Part shown: positions 34,201 to 42,287 of the stretch, piece by piece
How the letters are laid out: every line of letters starts with the position of its first letter
Position numbering within the stretch: position 1 is the first letter of the stretch
Assembly: GCF_027484205.1 (NCBI RefSeq)
Contig: NZ_JAIXUB010000015.1
Location: forward strand, 496,001-560,000
Source: Flavobacterium sp.
GTDB lineage: Bacteria; Bacteroidota; Bacteroidia; Flavobacteriales; Flavobacteriaceae
Direction of reading: 5' to 3'
Length of the DNA: 64,000 nt
Translations under genes and position numbers: made by a program
The notes under the pieces: generated by a model
The model's database searches: none
What the model saw: the letters and a program-made list of their open reading frames with translations, nothing else
What the model was told of the DNA's origin: nothing

Positions 34201-35792
34201 AATCGTTAGCTAATTTCTCTAAAGGTGATGCCGACGTTTTGCGTAAAGCGATGGGAAAAAAAGATCGTCCAACGTTGGATAAAATGAAGCCAAAATTTGT
34301 GGAACAAGCATCTGCAAAAGGTCATGATGCTGCAGTTTTGGAAAAAATTTGGAAGGATTGGGAAGCCTTTGCAAGTTATGCTTTTAACAAATCACACTCT
34401 ACTTGTTACGCTTGGATTGCTTATCAAACAGCTTATCTAAAAGCACATTATCCAGCAGAATATATGGCTGCGGTACTTTCCAATAATATGAACGACATCA
34501 AGCAAGTTTCCTTTTTCATGGAAGAATGTAAGCGTATGGGATTGCAAGTTCTTGGTCCAGATGTTAATGAGTCGTATTATAAATTTACAGTAAACGAAAA
34601 TAATGCCGTACGTTTCGGAATGGGTGCTGTTAAAGGAGTTGGAGCCAATGCTGTGGATACAATTGTTCAAAACAGAAAAGATGCGCCTTATAAATCTATT
34701 TTCGATTTAGCTAAAAAAATTGATTTGCGTTCTGCCAATAAAAAAGCGTTTGAAAGTTTGGCATATGCTGGAGGATTTGATTGTTTTACCGATACACATC
34801 GAGCACAATATTTTCACATTGAAGGAGAAGGAATTACATTTTTAGAGAAAGCCATGCGTTTTGGGTCTAAATTTCAAGAAAATGAAAATTCTTCACAAGT
34901 GAGTTTGTTTGGTGAAGCTAGTGATGTTCAAATAGCCGAACCTGTTGTGCCGCCATGCGAAGAATGGAGTACGATGGAAAAACTAGCCAAAGAAAAAGAC
35001 GTTGTCGGAATTTACATTTCGGGACATCCGCTTGACGATTATCGATTTGAGATGAATTATTTCTGCAATGTAAAATTGACGCATTTAAAGAGTTTAGGAA
35101 ATTTAATTGGTAAAAATCTAACCTTTGGAGGAATTGTAACCAATGTACAATATCGAACAGGAAAAAACGGAAAAGATTGGGCAATGTTCACTCTAGAAGG
35201 ATATGACGAAAGTTATGACTTTAGAATTTTTGACGAAGAGTATTTAAAATTCCGCCACTTCTTGGTTAATAATCAGTTTATTTATTTTAAGATTAATGTA
35301 AAAGATGGTTGGGTAAACCGTGAAACAGGCAAGAAATCTGATCCTAGGATTACTTTTCTTGATGCTAAATTATTAGCCGATGTATTACCCACTTTTGCCA
35401 AAAAATTAGCAGTTCAACTCAATATTAAAGACATAAGACAAGATTTAATTCAACAATTAAGTGCTGTTTTTCAACAAAATGAAGGCGATAAGCAAGTAGA
35501 TTTTGAAGTGGTAGAAACCGAAATTGTTAAAAGAACGATAGAAACAGTTGCTGCTCCAATGCCAATTCCATCAGCTGAATTGTCGGATGATGAGTCAGAA
35601 GTTGAAGATGAAATGATTGAAGTTGAAGCCGATAATGAAGAAGAAATTCCAATGACAACTACGAAAACAGAAATTGAAGAAATACGCAAAATAACTTCAT
35701 TAGAAATGAAAAGCAGAAAGCTAAAAGTGAAAATTTCAAAAGAATTATTGGAACAATTAGAGAAGTTGCAGGTGAATTTTAAATTAAATTAA
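31233..35792 (+). CDS. dnaE: DNA polymerase III alpha subunit with fused proofreading exonuclease
   Basis: A 1519-residue replicative polymerase. Residues about 1-195 form a DEDDh 3'-5' exonuclease of the epsilon type: FDTETTGLP (Exo I), QNVGFDINIM (Exo II) and HNATADVEAT (Exo III His/Asp). The PHP domain begins near 265 (FAHLHNHTQFSVLQ). The polymerase core has GPGRGSAAGSAVAYCLG and PDIDIDFDDEGRGRVMDYV with the catalytic aspartates. A helix-hairpin-helix and OB-fold region follow, then an acidic, variable linker (about 1440-1490). The exonuclease fusion gives proofreading in the same chain and is typical of Bacteroidetes DnaE. Single gene. Confidence 0.96.
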   Translation: MYLIFDTETTGLPKSWAAPISDTDNWPRCIQIAWQLHDEMGNLLEHQDYLINPEGFNIPYDAERIHGISTELAQQQGIQLKEMLEKFNIALSKAKYIVGQNVGFDINIMGCEFYRMGVSSTMSQMPILDTCTEVTASLLKLPGGRGGKFKLPTLTELHQYLFNEPFAEAHNATADVEATTRCFLELIRTEVFTKEELDVEPEYFEDFQLKNPRSIQLIGLKHINLKEASEQIRKKLQKSEEETVQTSISDADKKDFKQSRFAHLHNHTQFSVLQSTIGIPSLVAAAAKTKMPAVAMTDTGNMMGAFHFVSAVMNHNKSVKPKIEAAIENGEEPSDAEIIPIVGCEFNICDNHKDRTKKDNGYQVVFLAKNKKGYHNLAKMSSIAYIDGFYYVPRIDKSVVEQYKEDIIVLSGNLYGEIPNKILNVGENQAEEALIWWKEQFGDDFYLEIMRHNQEDENRVNKTLIEFSQKHKVKLVATNNTYYVNKEDANAHDILLCVKDGEKQATPIGRGRGYRYGLPNQEYYFKSEEEMKKLFTDLPEAIINVQEIIDKVETYSLYRDVLLPKFTIPEEFVNPEDEVDGGVRGENAYLRHLTMQGAQKRYGEITPEIQERLDFELLTISNSGYPGYFLIVQDFIAEARKMDVSVGPGRGSAAGSAVAYCLGITNIDPIKYDLLFERFLNPDRVSMPDIDIDFDDEGRGRVMDYVINKYGSNQVAQIITYGKMATKSAIRDTARVLDLPLFEADRIAKLIPGMMPSKWNLARFISEKEEDVKKALRSDEFDRVKELIAIANDGELSGETIQQAKVLEGSLRNTGIHACGVIITPSDITNFVPVTTAKDSELYVTQFDNSVAESAGLLKMDFLGLKTLTLIKDTVKLVKYRTGIQLDPDTFPIDDVKTYELFQRGETVGIFQYESPGMQKYLRDLKPTVFGDLIAMNALYRPGPLEYIPSFVRRKNGEEEIKYDLDACEEYLGETYGITVYQEQVMLLSQSLANFSKGDADVLRKAMGKKDRPTLDKMKPKFVEQASAKGHDAAVLEKIWKDWEAFASYAFNKSHSTCYAWIAYQTAYLKAHYPAEYMAAVLSNNMNDIKQVSFFMEECKRMGLQVLGPDVNESYYKFTVNENNAVRFGMGAVKGVGANAVDTIVQNRKDAPYKSIFDLAKKIDLRSANKKAFESLAYAGGFDCFTDTHRAQYFHIEGEGITFLEKAMRFGSKFQENENSSQVSLFGEASDVQIAEPVVPPCEEWSTMEKLAKEKDVVGIYISGHPLDDYRFEMNYFCNVKLTHLKSLGNLIGKNLTFGGIVTNVQYRTGKNGKDWAMFTLEGYDESYDFRIFDEEYLKFRHFLVNNQFIYFKINVKDGWVNRETGKKSDPRITFLDAKLLADVLPTFAKKLAVQLNIKDIRQDLIQQLSAVFQQNEGDKQVDFEVVETEIVKRTIETVAAPMPIPSAELSDDESEVEDEMIEVEADNEEEIPMTTTKTEIEEIRKITSLEMKSRKLKVKISKELLEQLEKLQVNFKLN

Positions 35793-35837
35793 TCAATTCT
35801 TTCAATGAAAAAATAGTTAAAAGTAATGCAAGTTACA

Positions 35838-35867
35838 TTTCAAAAGTAAAATCTTTCTATATCTTTG
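35838..35867 (+). promoter_or_regulatory. Promoter of the thioredoxin gene
   Basis: TTTC at 35838-35841 and TATCTTTG at 35860-35867 are separated by 18 bases. The -7 match is exact and the -33 is a one-base variant. The leader to the ATG at 35940 is long, about 65 bases, and AT-rich. Confidence 0.6.
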
Positions 35868-35939
35868 TACTTCAAAATTATTAAGAATTGTTTAAGAAAA
35901 ATAACACTTAAATATTTAAACTTTTAAATAAAAAAAAAT

Positions 35940-36257
35940 ATGGCATTAGCAATAACAGATGCTACTTTTGATGAAGTAGTATTGAAATCAGACAAACCAG
36001 TAGTAGTAGATTTTTGGGCAGCTTGGTGTGGACCATGTAGAATGGTTGGACCGGTTATTGATGAGGTTTCTGCAGAATATGAAGGTAAAGCTGTAGTAGG
36101 AAAAGTAGATGTAGATGCAAACCAAGAATTTGCAGCAAAATACGGAGTTAGAAACATTCCAACGGTTTTAATTTTCCAAAACGGAGAAGTAGTTGGTCGT
36201 CAAGTAGGTGTTGCCCCAAAGAAAACGTACACTGATGCAATAGATGCATTACTATAA
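35940..36257 (+). CDS. trxA: Thioredoxin
   Basis: A 105-residue thioredoxin with the active site [15 protein letters not shown] (CGPC redox pair near 31-34), the buried Asp in VVVDFWA and the cis-proline in [10 protein letters not shown]. It reduces disulfides in cytosolic proteins. Own promoter and terminator. Confidence 0.96.
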   Translation: MALAITDATFDEVVLKSDKPVVVDFWAAWCGPCRMVGPVIDEVSAEYEGKAVVGKVDVDANQEFAAKYGVRNIPTVLIFQNGEVVGRQVGVAPKKTYTDAIDALL

Positions 36258-36278
36258 TAAATTAATAATAATTGTATT

Positions 36279-36315
36279 AAAACCCTTTGAAAAGAAATTT
36301 TTTAAGGGTTTTTTT
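36279..36315 (+). terminator. Terminator after trxA
   Basis: AAAACCCTT pairs with AAGGGTTTT across a loop of about 16 bases and is followed by T's. Confidence 0.75.
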
Positions 36316-36319
36316 ATGA

Positions 36320-36430
36320 GCGAATCATTCGGGCATTTTTTGTCATCCCTATTCCTGCTCTCGTCAGTCGTCTCGTTTGAAAAAAACGAGACTCCAACAA
36401 TGACGATATCAGGGCTAGCTTGTAATTCAT
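36320..36430. repeat. Hairpin-containing intergenic segment between trxA and DUF58
   Basis: This GC-richer stretch contains the perfect 9-base stem GTCTCGTTT (36370-36378) / AAACGAGAC (36384-36392) and the words GTCATCCC and CAGGGCTAGC. The GTCTCGT..ACGAGAC pair recurs in the repeat copy at 38093-38153. A short open frame here (36244-36438) is not a gene. Its nature is probably a dispersed repeat. Confidence 0.45.
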
Positions 36431-36519
36431 TTTTGTAAAATTCATTTTTCAAAACAATTTTGTGAAACTTTTACCACTAAATTTCGACACTAAACTTCTA
36501 AAATTTCTAAACTTTTAGT

Positions 36520-36527
36520 TACATTTG
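36520..36527 (+). promoter_or_regulatory. Bacteroidetes -7 element directly abutting the DUF58 start
   Basis: TACATTTG (exact TAnnTTTG) ends only 4 bases before the ATG at 36532. Transcription would begin at or within a few bases of the start codon, so the message may be leaderless. A later start codon is the alternative, but the protein's conserved N-terminus argues against a late start. Confidence 0.45.
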
Positions 36528-36531
36528 AACT

Positions 36532-37458
36532 ATGAAGATAGAAGAACAAAAAGAAATAATATCAGGTTTCAAACATCTTGAGCTTTTAGCAAATCAAGTT
36601 GTAGAAGGTTTTATTTCAGGCATGCACAAGTCACCTTTTCATGGATTTTCTGCTGAGTTTGCAGAGCATAAAACGTATAATTCTGGTGAAAGTACCAAAC
36701 ATATCGATTGGAAACTTTTTGCCAAAACCGATAGGTTATATACCAAGCGATTTGAAGAAGAAACCAATCTTCGTTGTCATTTAATTATTGACAATTCTTC
36801 TTCCATGCATTTTCCTAAATTGAAAAGCGACCAACCTTTTTATGAAAGTAAAATTGGTTTTTCTGTCCTTGCTTCGGCAGTTTTGATGAATTTATTAAAA
36901 AAACAGAGAGATGCTGTTGGATTAAGTGTTTTTTCTGATTCCTATGAATATTATGCACCCGAAAAAGGAAGTGATAGACATCACAGAATGTTGCTGAATC
37001 AATTGGAAAATTTGCTTGAAAATTCCAAAACTCCTAAAAATACAGATACAATAACATATCTTCATTTAATTGCTGAAAAAATGCACCGTCGTTCTATGAT
37101 TGTGCTTTTTACGGATATGTTTCAAGATGGAAATCAGGAACAGCTTTTTAATGCTTTACAACATTTAAAACACAACAAACATAAAGTTGTAGTTTTTCAT
37201 GTAATTGATGAAAAAACAGAGTTAAATTTCAATTTTGATAACACTCCAAGAAAGTTTATCGATGTGGAATCGGGTGAAATTATCAATTTATATGCTGAAA
37301 ATATCAAAGAAGAATATGAAAAAAACGTTTCAGAGTACTTCAAAAAGTTGTCTTTAACTTGTGCTCAGAACAAAATTAAGTATGTTCCGGTAAATGTAGG
37401 AGCAAATTTTGAAAAAATTCTTACTACATACTTGGTTGAAAAACAAAACTTTGGTTGA
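36532..37458 (+). CDS. DUF58 domain protein
   Basis: A 308-residue cytosolic protein. The DUF58 hallmark is HGFSAEFAEHKTYNSGESTKHIDWKLFAKT in pieces (about 41-70), followed by a VWA-like domain with a MIDAS-type site LIIDNSSSMHF (about 86-96) and MIVLFTDMFQD. DUF58 proteins usually sit in an operon with a MoxR ATPase and membrane VWA proteins (Bat complex). No such neighbours are present here: trxA precedes it and tRNA-Asp follows. It may work with MoxR encoded elsewhere. Confidence 0.9.
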   Translation: MKIEEQKEIISGFKHLELLANQVVEGFISGMHKSPFHGFSAEFAEHKTYNSGESTKHIDWKLFAKTDRLYTKRFEEETNLRCHLIIDNSSSMHFPKLKSDQPFYESKIGFSVLASAVLMNLLKKQRDAVGLSVFSDSYEYYAPEKGSDRHHRMLLNQLENLLENSKTPKNTDTITYLHLIAEKMHRRSMIVLFTDMFQDGNQEQLFNALQHLKHNKHKVVVFHVIDEKTELNFNFDNTPRKFIDVESGEIINLYAENIKEEYEKNVSEYFKKLSLTCAQNKIKYVPVNVGANFEKILTTYLVEKQNFG

Positions 37459-37544
37459 TTTCATTGAAATTAATTGAAAAAAAATTAAAAAAATAGTTGC
37501 AGAAATAAAAAACGTGTGTATATTTGCAACCGCAATAAAGCGAT

Positions 37545-37618
37545 GGTTTGGTAGTTCAGTTGGTTAGAATACATGCCTGTCACGCATGGGGTCGCGGGTT
37601 CGAGTCCCGTCCAGACCG
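37545..37618 (+). tRNA. tRNA-Asp (GTC)
   Basis: A full cloverleaf is visible: acceptor GGTTTGG / CCAGACC, D stem GTTC/GAAT, anticodon stem CATGC / GCATG with loop CTGTCAC (anticodon GTC), and T arm GCGGG TTCGAGT CCCGT. The discriminator base is G and CCA is not encoded. Confidence 0.97.
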
Positions 37619-37630
37619 CAAAATTGGGAA

Positions 37631-37658
37631 AAGCACTTCAGAAATGAAGTGCTTTTTT
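37631..37658 (+). terminator. Terminator after tRNA-Asp
   Basis: AAGCACTTCA pairs with TGAAGTGCTT around GAAA, followed by a T run. Confidence 0.88.
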
Positions 37659-37763
37659 GCCCAAAAAAGCATATGAAATGAATTCAAGAACAATTGTTAA
37701 AGTTCAAATGAGTCATTCAAAATAGTTGTGTTGTTTTCGATACGAATTTGTAACTCGTATCAC

Positions 37764-37824
37764 GGTTTAGTAGTTAGACCAATGAAAAGCTTTCTCGTTT
37801 ATTCGAGATGGCTTTTTTGTTTTT
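37764..37824 (+). repeat. Left copy of a 61-bp direct repeat flanking the GIY-YIG gene
   Basis: The repeat consists of GGTTTAGTAGT (37764-37774), a variable 19-base middle, and a 31-base end (37794-37824) starting CTCGTTTATTCGAGATGGCT and ending in T's. The end contains the stem CTCG/CGAG, nested in AAAAGC/GCTTTT, and looks like a terminator. The 11-base start resembles the 5' end of the tRNA-Asp gene (GGTTTGGTAGT). The right copy at 38093 has identical ends and identical spacing. Confidence 0.85.
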
Positions 37825-37835
37825 AAATCAGTTCT

Positions 37836-38090
37836 ATGTTTTACACTTATATTCTATATTCCGCATCTTTAGATATCTACTATAAAGGCTTTACAACTGA
37901 TATTGATAAACGCACAGAGTATCATATTTCAGGGAAAAGCAAGTATACATCTAAATCTAAAGATTGGATAATTGTTTATTATCATTTATTTGTCTCTAAG
38001 ACAGAAGCATTGATAGAAGAGAAACGATTAAAGAAATTAAATAGAGCTTCCATTGAAAAGATAATTTTAAATTTTAACTCTAATAAGTAA
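37836..38090 (+). CDS. GIY-YIG nuclease domain protein
   Basis: An 84-residue single-domain protein. MFYTYILYSASLDIYYKGFT carries the GIY-YIG-type pair (YIL ... YYKGFT), and EALIEEKRLKKLNR has the Glu that binds metal in the family. This is the UPF0213/YhbQ-like small form common in Bacteroidetes. It lies alone downstream of tRNA-Asp, exactly between two 61-bp direct repeats, 11 bases after one and 2 bases before the other. That layout suggests a small mobile or duplicating unit, or a gene-sized cassette, but no integrase is present. Confidence 0.85.
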   Translation: MFYTYILYSASLDIYYKGFTTDIDKRTEYHISGKSKYTSKSKDWIIVYYHLFVSKTEALIEEKRLKKLNRASIEKIILNFNSNK

Positions 38091-38092
38091 AT

Positions 38093-38153
38093 GGTTTAGT
38101 AGTCTCGTCTTTTTGGACGAGACTCGTTTATTCGAGATGGCTTTTTTGTTTTT
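38093..38153 (+). repeat. Right copy of the 61-bp direct repeat flanking the GIY-YIG gene
   Basis: GGTTTAGTAGT (38093-38103) and the 31-base end (38123-38153) are identical to the left copy, 329 bases away. The 19-base middle differs completely: CTCGTCTTTTTGGACGAGA forms its own hairpin (GTCTCGTC/GACGAGAC when the flanks are included). The hairpins act as a likely terminator of the GIY-YIG gene. Confidence 0.85.
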
Positions 38154-38301
38154 TGTGACTTTCCATATTTCTAACTTTCTTTTTTTAACATTAACTTTGT
38201 TATCATTCTAAAATTTGTATATTGCATTGTATTTGTGATTTTTAAGTTACTTTGCAAGATGATTAATCACTCAAAATAGAATCAAATTTAACATCAATCA
38301 T

Positions 38302-41300
38302 ATGAAAAAACTATTACTTTTATTTACTTTACTTTGCTCAACTACATTTGTTTTTTCGCAAGGTTTAAATCAACCATCACAGTTCAACAATATGTGTGAT
38401 GACAATTCAGATGGTTTTGCACAATTTTATTTAGGTGAAATTTCTTATGAAATTTTATTGGGATTGAATTCTGCAGATTATACAGTGACACATCATGAAA
38501 CACTTTCTGATGCAACCGTTGGAGTCAATTCTGTGTCTGATCCTTATTTCAATATTACTCCATTTCAACAGACTATGTTTGCTAGAGTCGTAAACAATAT
38601 AACTAATGAGGTTCAAATTGTTACTTATCAATTAAATGCAATTCCAGCTCCATTTGCTCTAACTCAAACATTAACAGCCTGTATAGGAACTCCTGGAACA
38701 ATTTCTTCATGTTGGGATTTGTCGAGTACCGTAACAATGATTACTAATGGTGATACTTCATTACAAGTTACTTTTTATCAAACTCAAATGGATGCTTACA
38801 ATAACACTAATATGATTCTTAACACAACATGTTATGTTAGTTTAGTAGCAACACCTACAACATCTCCTGTTTTTTATCGTGTTCAAAATGCAAATGGTTG
38901 TTATTCTGTTGGTATTGTTGAGTTAATTCCTGTTAGTTGTAATCAAGCAGGTTATCCTCAAAATTTAACACAATGTGTAGATTCAGGTAATGCTTGCTTT
39001 AATTTAGCAGACAATGATGTAAATGTTATTGGTACATTAAATCCTACTCAATATACAATTTCATACCATTTATCTCAAACGGAAGCTATTTCTGATAGCA
39101 ATCCTTTGAGTTCTCCTTATTGCATGATTGCTATTGGAACTCAAGAGCTTTTTGTAAGATTAGAAAATAACGCAACGTTAGAAAATACAGTTTATCCTTT
39201 TACAATTACATCGCAAATTGTTGCTCCAAATGTTGTTGTATTGCCAGATATGGATCAATGTGATGAAAATGGTGATGGTACTGTTACTTTCAATTTAACA
39301 ACAGTACAAGCTCAAATTTCAACTACAAATCCATTGGAATATTATACAAGTTTAGCAAATGCTACAAATCAAGTTGTTCCTCTTACAAATCCTTCAGCAG
39401 TTAATGTTGCAGCTACAACTTTAAATACTCCAATTTTTGTTAGAGAAATAGTTTCAGGTTCATGCGATACTATTTATAGCTTTACTGCAAGAGCTCACGC
39501 GGTTTGTAATTTAGCTTATGTTTGTAATCAAGCCAATTCATTATGTAGTGCGCTTGGTGTACCTTTTAGTAACACTGTTGGAGCTCCATCAAGTGGAACT
39601 GCAGGTTGCTTAGGTACAACACCTAATCCAACATGGTTTTATTTACCTGTTAGCACAGCTGGAAATATCGGATTAATGATTCAACAAAGTACAGATATTA
39701 ATTTCACAACAAATAATCTTGATGTTGATTATGCAGTTTATGGACCATTTACAGATCCAGTTACACCATGTGGAACAGGAATGCCATTGGTTAGTTCTAT
39801 TGTAAGTTGTAGTTATTCAGCAGCGCCAGTTGAATATCCATTGATTCCAAATGCATTACCAGGTCAATATTATTTAATTATGGTGACTAATTTTAGTAAT
39901 GGTTCAGGTTATATCAAAATTACGCAAACATCAGGTTCATCTGGTACTATCAATTGTTCAGGAATGGTATTAAATGCATTCTTGGATTTAAATAGTAATG
40001 GTACTCAAGAAACTGGAGAATCTAATTTCCCTTTAGGACAATTTCATTATGAAGTTAATGATACAGGTGTTGTTCATAATATAACTGCTCCAACTGGGGT
40101 TTATAATATTTATGAAATTAACCCTTTAAATTCATATGATTTTAGCTTTTCTATCGATACAGCTTATGCGTCATTATATAACGTAACAACTTCATCATAT
40201 AACAATGTAAATATCATTCTTGGTGCAGGAATGACAACTTATAATTTTCCAGTTACAGTTACAACACCATACAATGATTTAGCTGTTGCAATAATTCCTG
40301 TCAATGCGCCACGACCAGGATTTCAATACATAAACAAAATAGTTTATACTAATCTTGGAAATCAAAACGTAGCTTCAGGAACTGTTGCATTTAATAATGA
40401 TACTGATGTAACAATAACTTCGATATCTCAAGCTGGAACTACGCCAACTGCTACCGGATTTACGTATAATTTTACAAATCTTGTTCCATTTGAAATAAGA
40501 ACTATTGATGTTGTAATGCAAGTTCCTACAATTCCAACAGTTGAAGCAGGACAATTGCTAACAAATACAGCTACAATTATTCCTTTAACCGGCGATGTTG
40601 TTCCTGAAAATAACGCCAATACATTAGCTCAAATTATTGTAAATGCATACGATCCAAATGACAAAATGGAAGCTCGTGGTGAAGAAATTTTACATTCATC
40701 ATTCACTTCAAATGATTATTTATATTATACAATTCGTTTTGAAAATACCGGAACGGCAAGTGCAATTAATGTTCGTGTGAACGATATTTTAGATTCTAAA
40801 TTAGACGAATCATCTGTAAGAATGGTAAGTGCAAGTCATGCTTATACAATGGATAGAGTTAATGAAAGCTTAACTTGGAATTTCAATAACATTCAACTTC
40901 CTGTTTCAATTGCAAATACAAACATTGGAAAAGGATACATCACATTTAAGGTTAAACCAATGCCAGGTTATTCAGTAGGAGATATTATTCCTAACACGGC
41001 ATCAATCTATTTTGACTTTAATCCAGCAATTATTACAAATACTTTCAATACAGAATTTGTGGCTGCATTAGCTGTTAATCAATTCGAAAATAATGATTTT
41101 GTATTTTATCCAAATCCAACGACAGACTTTGTTACTGTAACGTTAAAAGATGGATCTGATTCTATTACATCAATTTCAGTTTATGATGTTTTAGGAAAAC
41201 AAATTATGAATGTGAAAGCGAGTTCAATTTCTGAGACTATAGATTTGTCTTCAGTAAATTCTGGAATTTATTTTGTTGAAGTTGCAACAGAAAATAACTC

Positions 41301-41331
41301 TAAAGTAGTTAAAAAATTAATTGTGAAATAA
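38302..41331 (+). CDS. Large secreted protein with T9SS type A sorting domain
   Basis: A 1009-residue secreted protein. A signal peptide (KKLLLLFTLLCSTTFVFSQG) is followed by repeated beta-sandwich segments rich in Thr, Asn and Ser, with paired cysteines (for example CNQANSLCS). Near 785-920 a domain of the type seen before sorting tails appears (AYDPNDKMEARGEEI, YYTIRFENTGTASAINVRVN). The last ~75 residues form the type A sorting domain: FVFYPNPTTDFVTV, ISVYDVLGKQIMN and SGIYFVEVATENNSKVVKKL. It should be exported by the type IX system and fixed to or released from the surface. No enzymatic domain is recognised. Terminator follows. Confidence 0.9.
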   Translation: MKKLLLLFTLLCSTTFVFSQGLNQPSQFNNMCDDNSDGFAQFYLGEISYEILLGLNSADYTVTHHETLSDATVGVNSVSDPYFNITPFQQTMFARVVNNITNEVQIVTYQLNAIPAPFALTQTLTACIGTPGTISSCWDLSSTVTMITNGDTSLQVTFYQTQMDAYNNTNMILNTTCYVSLVATPTTSPVFYRVQNANGCYSVGIVELIPVSCNQAGYPQNLTQCVDSGNACFNLADNDVNVIGTLNPTQYTISYHLSQTEAISDSNPLSSPYCMIAIGTQELFVRLENNATLENTVYPFTITSQIVAPNVVVLPDMDQCDENGDGTVTFNLTTVQAQISTTNPLEYYTSLANATNQVVPLTNPSAVNVAATTLNTPIFVREIVSGSCDTIYSFTARAHAVCNLAYVCNQANSLCSALGVPFSNTVGAPSSGTAGCLGTTPNPTWFYLPVSTAGNIGLMIQQSTDINFTTNNLDVDYAVYGPFTDPVTPCGTGMPLVSSIVSCSYSAAPVEYPLIPNALPGQYYLIMVTNFSNGSGYIKITQTSGSSGTINCSGMVLNAFLDLNSNGTQETGESNFPLGQFHYEVNDTGVVHNITAPTGVYNIYEINPLNSYDFSFSIDTAYASLYNVTTSSYNNVNIILGAGMTTYNFPVTVTTPYNDLAVAIIPVNAPRPGFQYINKIVYTNLGNQNVASGTVAFNNDTDVTITSISQAGTTPTATGFTYNFTNLVPFEIRTIDVVMQVPTIPTVEAGQLLTNTATIIPLTGDVVPENNANTLAQIIVNAYDPNDKMEARGEEILHSSFTSNDYLYYTIRFENTGTASAINVRVNDILDSKLDESSVRMVSASHAYTMDRVNESLTWNFNNIQLPVSIANTNIGKGYITFKVKPMPGYSVGDIIPNTASIYFDFNPAIITNTFNTEFVAALAVNQFENNDFVFYPNPTTDFVTVTLKDGSDSITSISVYDVLGKQIMNVKASSISETIDLSSVNSGIYFVEVATENNSKVVKKLIVK

Positions 41332-41354
41332 AACGTACTAATCAAATACAACTG

Positions 41355-41386
41355 AAAGGCGTTCTATATTTTAGAACGCCTTTTTT
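41355..41386 (+). terminator. Terminator after the T9SS protein gene
   Basis: AAAGGCGTTCTA pairs with TAGAACGCCTTT around TATTT, followed by T's. It also lies just downstream of the convergent DUF456 gene and could serve both. Confidence 0.88.
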
Positions 41387-41389
41387 ATT

Positions 41390-41878
41390 TTAAAAGTAAT
41401 TCTTAATTGCCACAAAAAGGAATAAAATCAAGAAAGACAAACAAATCATAAATTTCATAAAACTTGAAACTAGAAATCCAATAAATGCTCCAGTTGCAGC
41501 TTTTAAAGCACCTTTTTTATCTTCAAAATTATAAATTAATTCTCCCACAAAAGCTCCAACAAAAAGTCCAATGATAAATCCAATTGGCGGAAAAAACAAA
41601 CCAATTAGTAACCCAATATTGGTTCCCCAAACGCCATATTTAGTTCCGCCAAAATGCTTTGCACCTTTTGCAGGAATTACATAATCAAGAATAGAAACCA
41701 CAATAGTAAGCAATAATGTAAATCCTAAAACCCAATAATTATTTTCAACAAAATCGGTTAAATAAAGAAATAGTAAACCTAACCAACTAATTGGTGTTCC
41801 AGGTAAAGCAGGAAGAAAACTCCCAAAAAGCCCAACAATACAACAAATAAGTCCGAGAATAACCAATATAATATCCAT
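41390..41878 (-). CDS. DUF456 membrane protein
   Basis: A 162-residue protein with about five transmembrane helices and the DUF456 glycine-rich repeats: GLFGSFLPALPGTPISWLGL near the N-terminus, and GLLIGLFFPPIGFIIGLFVG followed by FVGELIY in the middle. These glycine-zipper helices are typical of the family, whose function is not known. It is divergent from the next exported protein gene, with only 33 bases between starts. Confidence 0.88.
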   Translation of the reverse strand: MDIILVILGLICCIVGLFGSFLPALPGTPISWLGLLFLYLTDFVENNYWVLGFTLLLTIVVSILDYVIPAKGAKHFGGTKYGVWGTNIGLLIGLFFPPIGFIIGLFVGAFVGELIYNFEDKKGALKAATGAFIGFLVSSFMKFMICLSFLILFLFVAIKNYF

Positions 41879-41894
41879 TGAAATAAATTTTTAG

Positions 41895-41902
41895 TATTTT
41901 TG
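41895..41902 (+). promoter_or_regulatory. Bacteroidetes -7 element for the gene at 41912
   Basis: TATTTTTG (exact TAnnTTTG) ends 9 bases before the ATG at 41912. This makes the ATG at 41903 and the TTG at 41900 unlikely starts. Confidence 0.5.
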
Positions 41903-41911
41903 ATGACGAAT

Positions 41912-42283
41912 ATGAGAAAAATAATTCAAATAGCCGTTTTTTACTTTCTTCTTTTTTGCACCAGTAGTATTTCTTTTGGTCAAGAAAAAGTTTCTAATGA
42001 TGCTGATCTTGTTTTCAAAGAAACACTCTACGCTAAATTTAAAAAGGAAGTAAGAGCTTACGATAAAAATGATTTTGATAAATTATTCTTCGAGTTTTTT
42101 CAAAAGCAAAACGATAAATCATTAACATTATCAAAAGAAGAATTTTATACCTATACCATCAAAATTGCCTGTTATTCTGAAAAATTTGGGTTATTGTATA
42201 AAGACCAAAAAGAAGAAGCTCTAAAAGCAAAAGAAGATTGGTTCAGCCGAAGTTACAACGATTATTTGAATTCTAAAAAATAA
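41912..42283 (+). CDS. Small exported protein, function unknown
   Basis: About 123 residues from ATG at 41912: RKIIQIAVFYFLLFCTSSIS is a signal peptide cleaved before FGQEKV. The mature part is a short helical, Lys/Glu/Phe-rich domain (FDKLFFEFFQKQNDKSLTLS). No family recognised. The next gene, a lipoprotein, starts 4 bases after its stop, so the two are one unit. Confidence 0.65.
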   Translation: MRKIIQIAVFYFLLFCTSSISFGQEKVSNDADLVFKETLYAKFKKEVRAYDKNDFDKLFFEFFQKQNDKSLTLSKEEFYTYTIKIACYSEKFGLLYKDQKEEALKAKEDWFSRSYNDYLNSKK

Positions 42284-42287
42284 CATT

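Noticed and set aside
34437..34670. Minus-strand open frames opposite dnaE (also 33392-33634, 34918-35184, 35471-35689)
   Set aside because: They are antisense shadows of a well-supported polymerase gene.
36244..36438. Short plus-strand open frame after trxA
   Set aside because: It overlaps the trxA end and terminator, has no family resemblance, and lies in a hairpin-rich repeat segment.
37764..37785. A second tRNA-like start, GGTTTAGTAGTTAGACC
   Set aside because: Only the 5' end resembles tRNA-Asp; no anticodon or T arm follows. It is the start of the 61-bp repeat.
37764..38153. CRISPR array
   Set aside because: There are only two repeats, 329 bases apart, with a gene between them.
41900..41911. 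Earlier TTG/ATG starts for the small exported protein
   Set aside because: They fall at the -7 element; the ATG at 41912 gives a clean signal peptide.
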